The translations under genes were made by a program, and so were the position numbers. Positions 61,796-64,000 of a stretch of 64,000 nt of DNA are shown here, piece by piece. The notes under the pieces are model-generated. The model saw only the letters and a list, made by a program, of their open reading frames with translations. It did not search any database and was not told where the DNA came from. The stretch's first letter is position 1. Every line of letters begins with the position of its first letter. Source of the stretch: Aquila chrysaetos chrysaetos (lineage: Eukaryota; Chordata; Aves; Accipitriformes; Accipitridae); NCBI RefSeq assembly GCF_900496995.4, contig NC_044006.1, positions 18,250,214 to 18,314,213 of the forward strand, in the 5' to 3' direction.

Positions 61796-64000
61796 TTTGA
61801 GACTTCTTGTATTCCATCTATACATGGAAGCAAAAAAGCTTATGACAGGGATGTATGTGCATCAATACTATTATAGCATACCATTTACTGCTGCCCTGTT
61901 CTTAAGCTCTGCAGGATTGTGAACCCTGTCAATGTCATCTCATCTCATAGTCAGTTTGTCTATATGATGTGGACATAAGTACAAGATTTTCTTCCATCAG
62001 CTGGATTTTTGGCTAGATTTGTTTTTGTCAGTGTAGAGGAATATGGTTAAAGCTGTATAAAGTCAAGTGCTGACTTGAAGTTTCAAGGCAGCTCCTCAGA
62101 TCTTAGTCTCTTCAAATGCATGACTGAGGACTAAAACCAAAGCACTGCATTGATGTGATGCTCCCCCCTCCTCCCCTTCTTTTTCTGTGGAGACCCTGAG
62201 CTGGAGAGATGGACTTTGAAGGTGAAACAGAAGTTTTTACAACAGTGGTGTGCCCTGTTCCCTGACTTCTTACTGATAACTTCTACTACAGTTGATACTG
62301 TCCTTGGCAACTCACTGCAGGAGTCTCTTTATAGAACTAAGATGATAAAACTAGGTCTCTGCTGACCTATCTTATGAATAATGGAAATAGGCTGATTTAG
62401 ATGAGGTGGATAGCTCAAAAATGTGTGATCTTTTTCAAGTTTATGAAATCTAGTATCACCATGTGAGAAGAAAAAACATGATACTGCTGTTCTTGGATGA
62501 TTCCCAAATAAAGTGGTAGTGTGAATGAAAAAGGCAGGGAAACTAAAAGAAGTTTTTCTTTAATAAAAGGTGGGGGGGAATGGACAGGACTTGTCTTCTG
62601 CCTCTTCTCCCAATGTTCTTATTCTGTCTGCGCCCTAGAGTAACCTACACGGATAAAAGTAGTATTTCCTGTGAGTGCATTCAAGTTTTGTGCCTACCTA
62701 TTACTAGTCTGACCTGTAACTGAGGTTATGCTGTTTTCCCTCAGCGAGGAGTATTGAGGTTTCCCTACCCAGTTGATCCCTATCTATTATTTTTAATAGC
62801 ACTTGCTTACTTGTTAAAGAGCTACTGTAATTATAGCCTTTACCCCAAGCTGTTAGGGGAAAGGATCCACTTTAACACTGTGATGTCGAGTTATTTCCTC
62901 TCTACCCTAAGCACTGCAAGAAAATAAAGAGTATGAATTCTTATTTGGCTTTTGTGCTGCACAAAACCTCTGTTGCATCAGAACCTCAAAGAATAAACAA
63001 GGGAGGGAATTACTTCAAGCATGGAGCTTTTTAATACTCTGGAAAATGTAGGACTGCTGCTCTTGGATATCTAATACAGGAATGTGCTGCTCTTAGAGGG
63101 GGATAGACTTTATTCTGATGGCAGAATGAGTGGTAAAATCTCTTCAACTTGAGGACTATGAGTGATGACCTAAGGGGTCTCAGTTATAGCTGAGAATTAC
63201 TCTTAGGTAAGGATTGACTTCTTTTTCCCTGAACTTGAGTGTAGCTTTGGGATTGAATACTAAGCCAATTCTGCTGACGGATTCAACTGTTTGTCTTTTG
63301 CTGCTTGTCTGATAAAGGAATATTCATGACCTCACAGTTAGATGGCACTCTTATTTTTGGCAATGGCTAATATTTCGCAGGTACTCCCAAGATCATGCTA
63401 GTCATCCTTTCATAGGTCTTGCACCAGTCTGTGCTTTCTACCCAGTCATAGAAGCAATTTAGGGCCTGGTGATGCTAGCTCCCAAGATGTGAGGGAGTAG
63501 CAGTAGGAGTGTTTAGACAGCTCTTTGTCAGAAAACAAATGCTATTTTAAACTAATTGCTTAAAGTCTTGTAGTGTACCCATGCTATGTGTCCACACCAA
63601 TGCTTAAAGTAGTATGCATGAATATTCTAGTGTTCAAGAAATACTTCTTGGATGATGTTATATGTGGTGTACTCTAACAGTACTAGTGCTGTGACCTTAA
63701 AACTAAATCTTCTGCTTGGCTTTTTCTTCACTCAGCAGCATGGATGATATGTGGACTACATCTTAAGTCAACTGGCTTAACGCTATATTTCATGTTCCAG
63801 TAGGTAAAATGGCCATGCTTCAGAAAGGTTGTGAAGTACAAATTGCATTTTAAAAGGCTGTGAATTAAAGTCCAGGCTCTTTTTATTTGGCCAGGTAACT
63901 AGCCGAGTGATATATGAGATTTAGTTTTACAGATGCACATATATGTCAACTTTTGTTACCACTGAAGCTAGATTGCCCAGTGATTAACTGCAGTGCTGGT
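61796..64000. other. Downstream flank, no gene recognised
   Basis: About 2.2 kb of AT-rich sequence with no ORF of note, no exon with a recognisable protein and no clear repeat. It may include a longer BUC 3' UTR. Confidence 0.5.

Noticed and set aside
1-64000. tRNA, rRNA, miRNA or snoRNA genes; CRISPR arrays; prokaryotic features
   Set aside because: None seen by reading. Small RNAs cannot be excluded without a covariance-model search of both strands.

Overview
The window is vertebrate nuclear DNA, almost certainly from a bird. The evidence is the recognisable vertebrate genes with short introns, a CR1 LINE tail, and two LTR retrovirus families typical of avian genomes. These LTR families are abundant in Neoaves, so a neoavian is likely, but that is inference. 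There are no bacterial-type operons, CRISPR arrays or convincing RNA genes.

Layout: (1) 1-28559, plus strand: AVL9, a DENN-like trafficking protein. Fifteen coding exons (exon 2 to the stop) are resolved from 4744 to 28559; exon 1 lies upstream of the window. A long 3' UTR probably runs to about 34090. Intron 1 carries a solo LTR (3142-4290) with a perfect 5-bp target duplication. Intron 13 carries an internally deleted ERVK-like provirus on the minus strand (22992-25050). (2) 34.1-37.3 kb: tail-to-tail spacer between AVL9 and KBTBD2. (3) 38469-43671, minus strand: KBTBD2, a complete 623-residue BTB-BACK-kelch protein in three coding exons, with a 5' UTR exon up to 44028, a long first intron, and a CpG-island promoter at about 50.45-51.7 kb. 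(4) 54255-61590, plus strand: an intact Bucky ball/Velo1 (BUC) homologue, the germ-plasm/Balbiani-body organiser, modelled as five coding exons and about 786 residues. It is head-to-head with KBTBD2. (5) 61.8-64.0 kb: no gene seen.

The three genes are not a pathway; they are neighbours. AVL9 acts in late secretory traffic. KBTBD2 is a CUL3 substrate adaptor known for controlling p85-alpha and insulin signalling. BUC is expected to be oocyte-specific and to build the Balbiani body.

The most interesting items are the intact BUC gene with its divergent C-terminus, a one-base deletion that breaks the reading frame of AVL9 exon 5 (possibly an assembly error), and a shared tandem-repeat core (consensus CCACGCTGGAGCAGGT) in the leader positions of two unrelated-looking ERV families. 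All calls come from reading the sequence; no database search was run.
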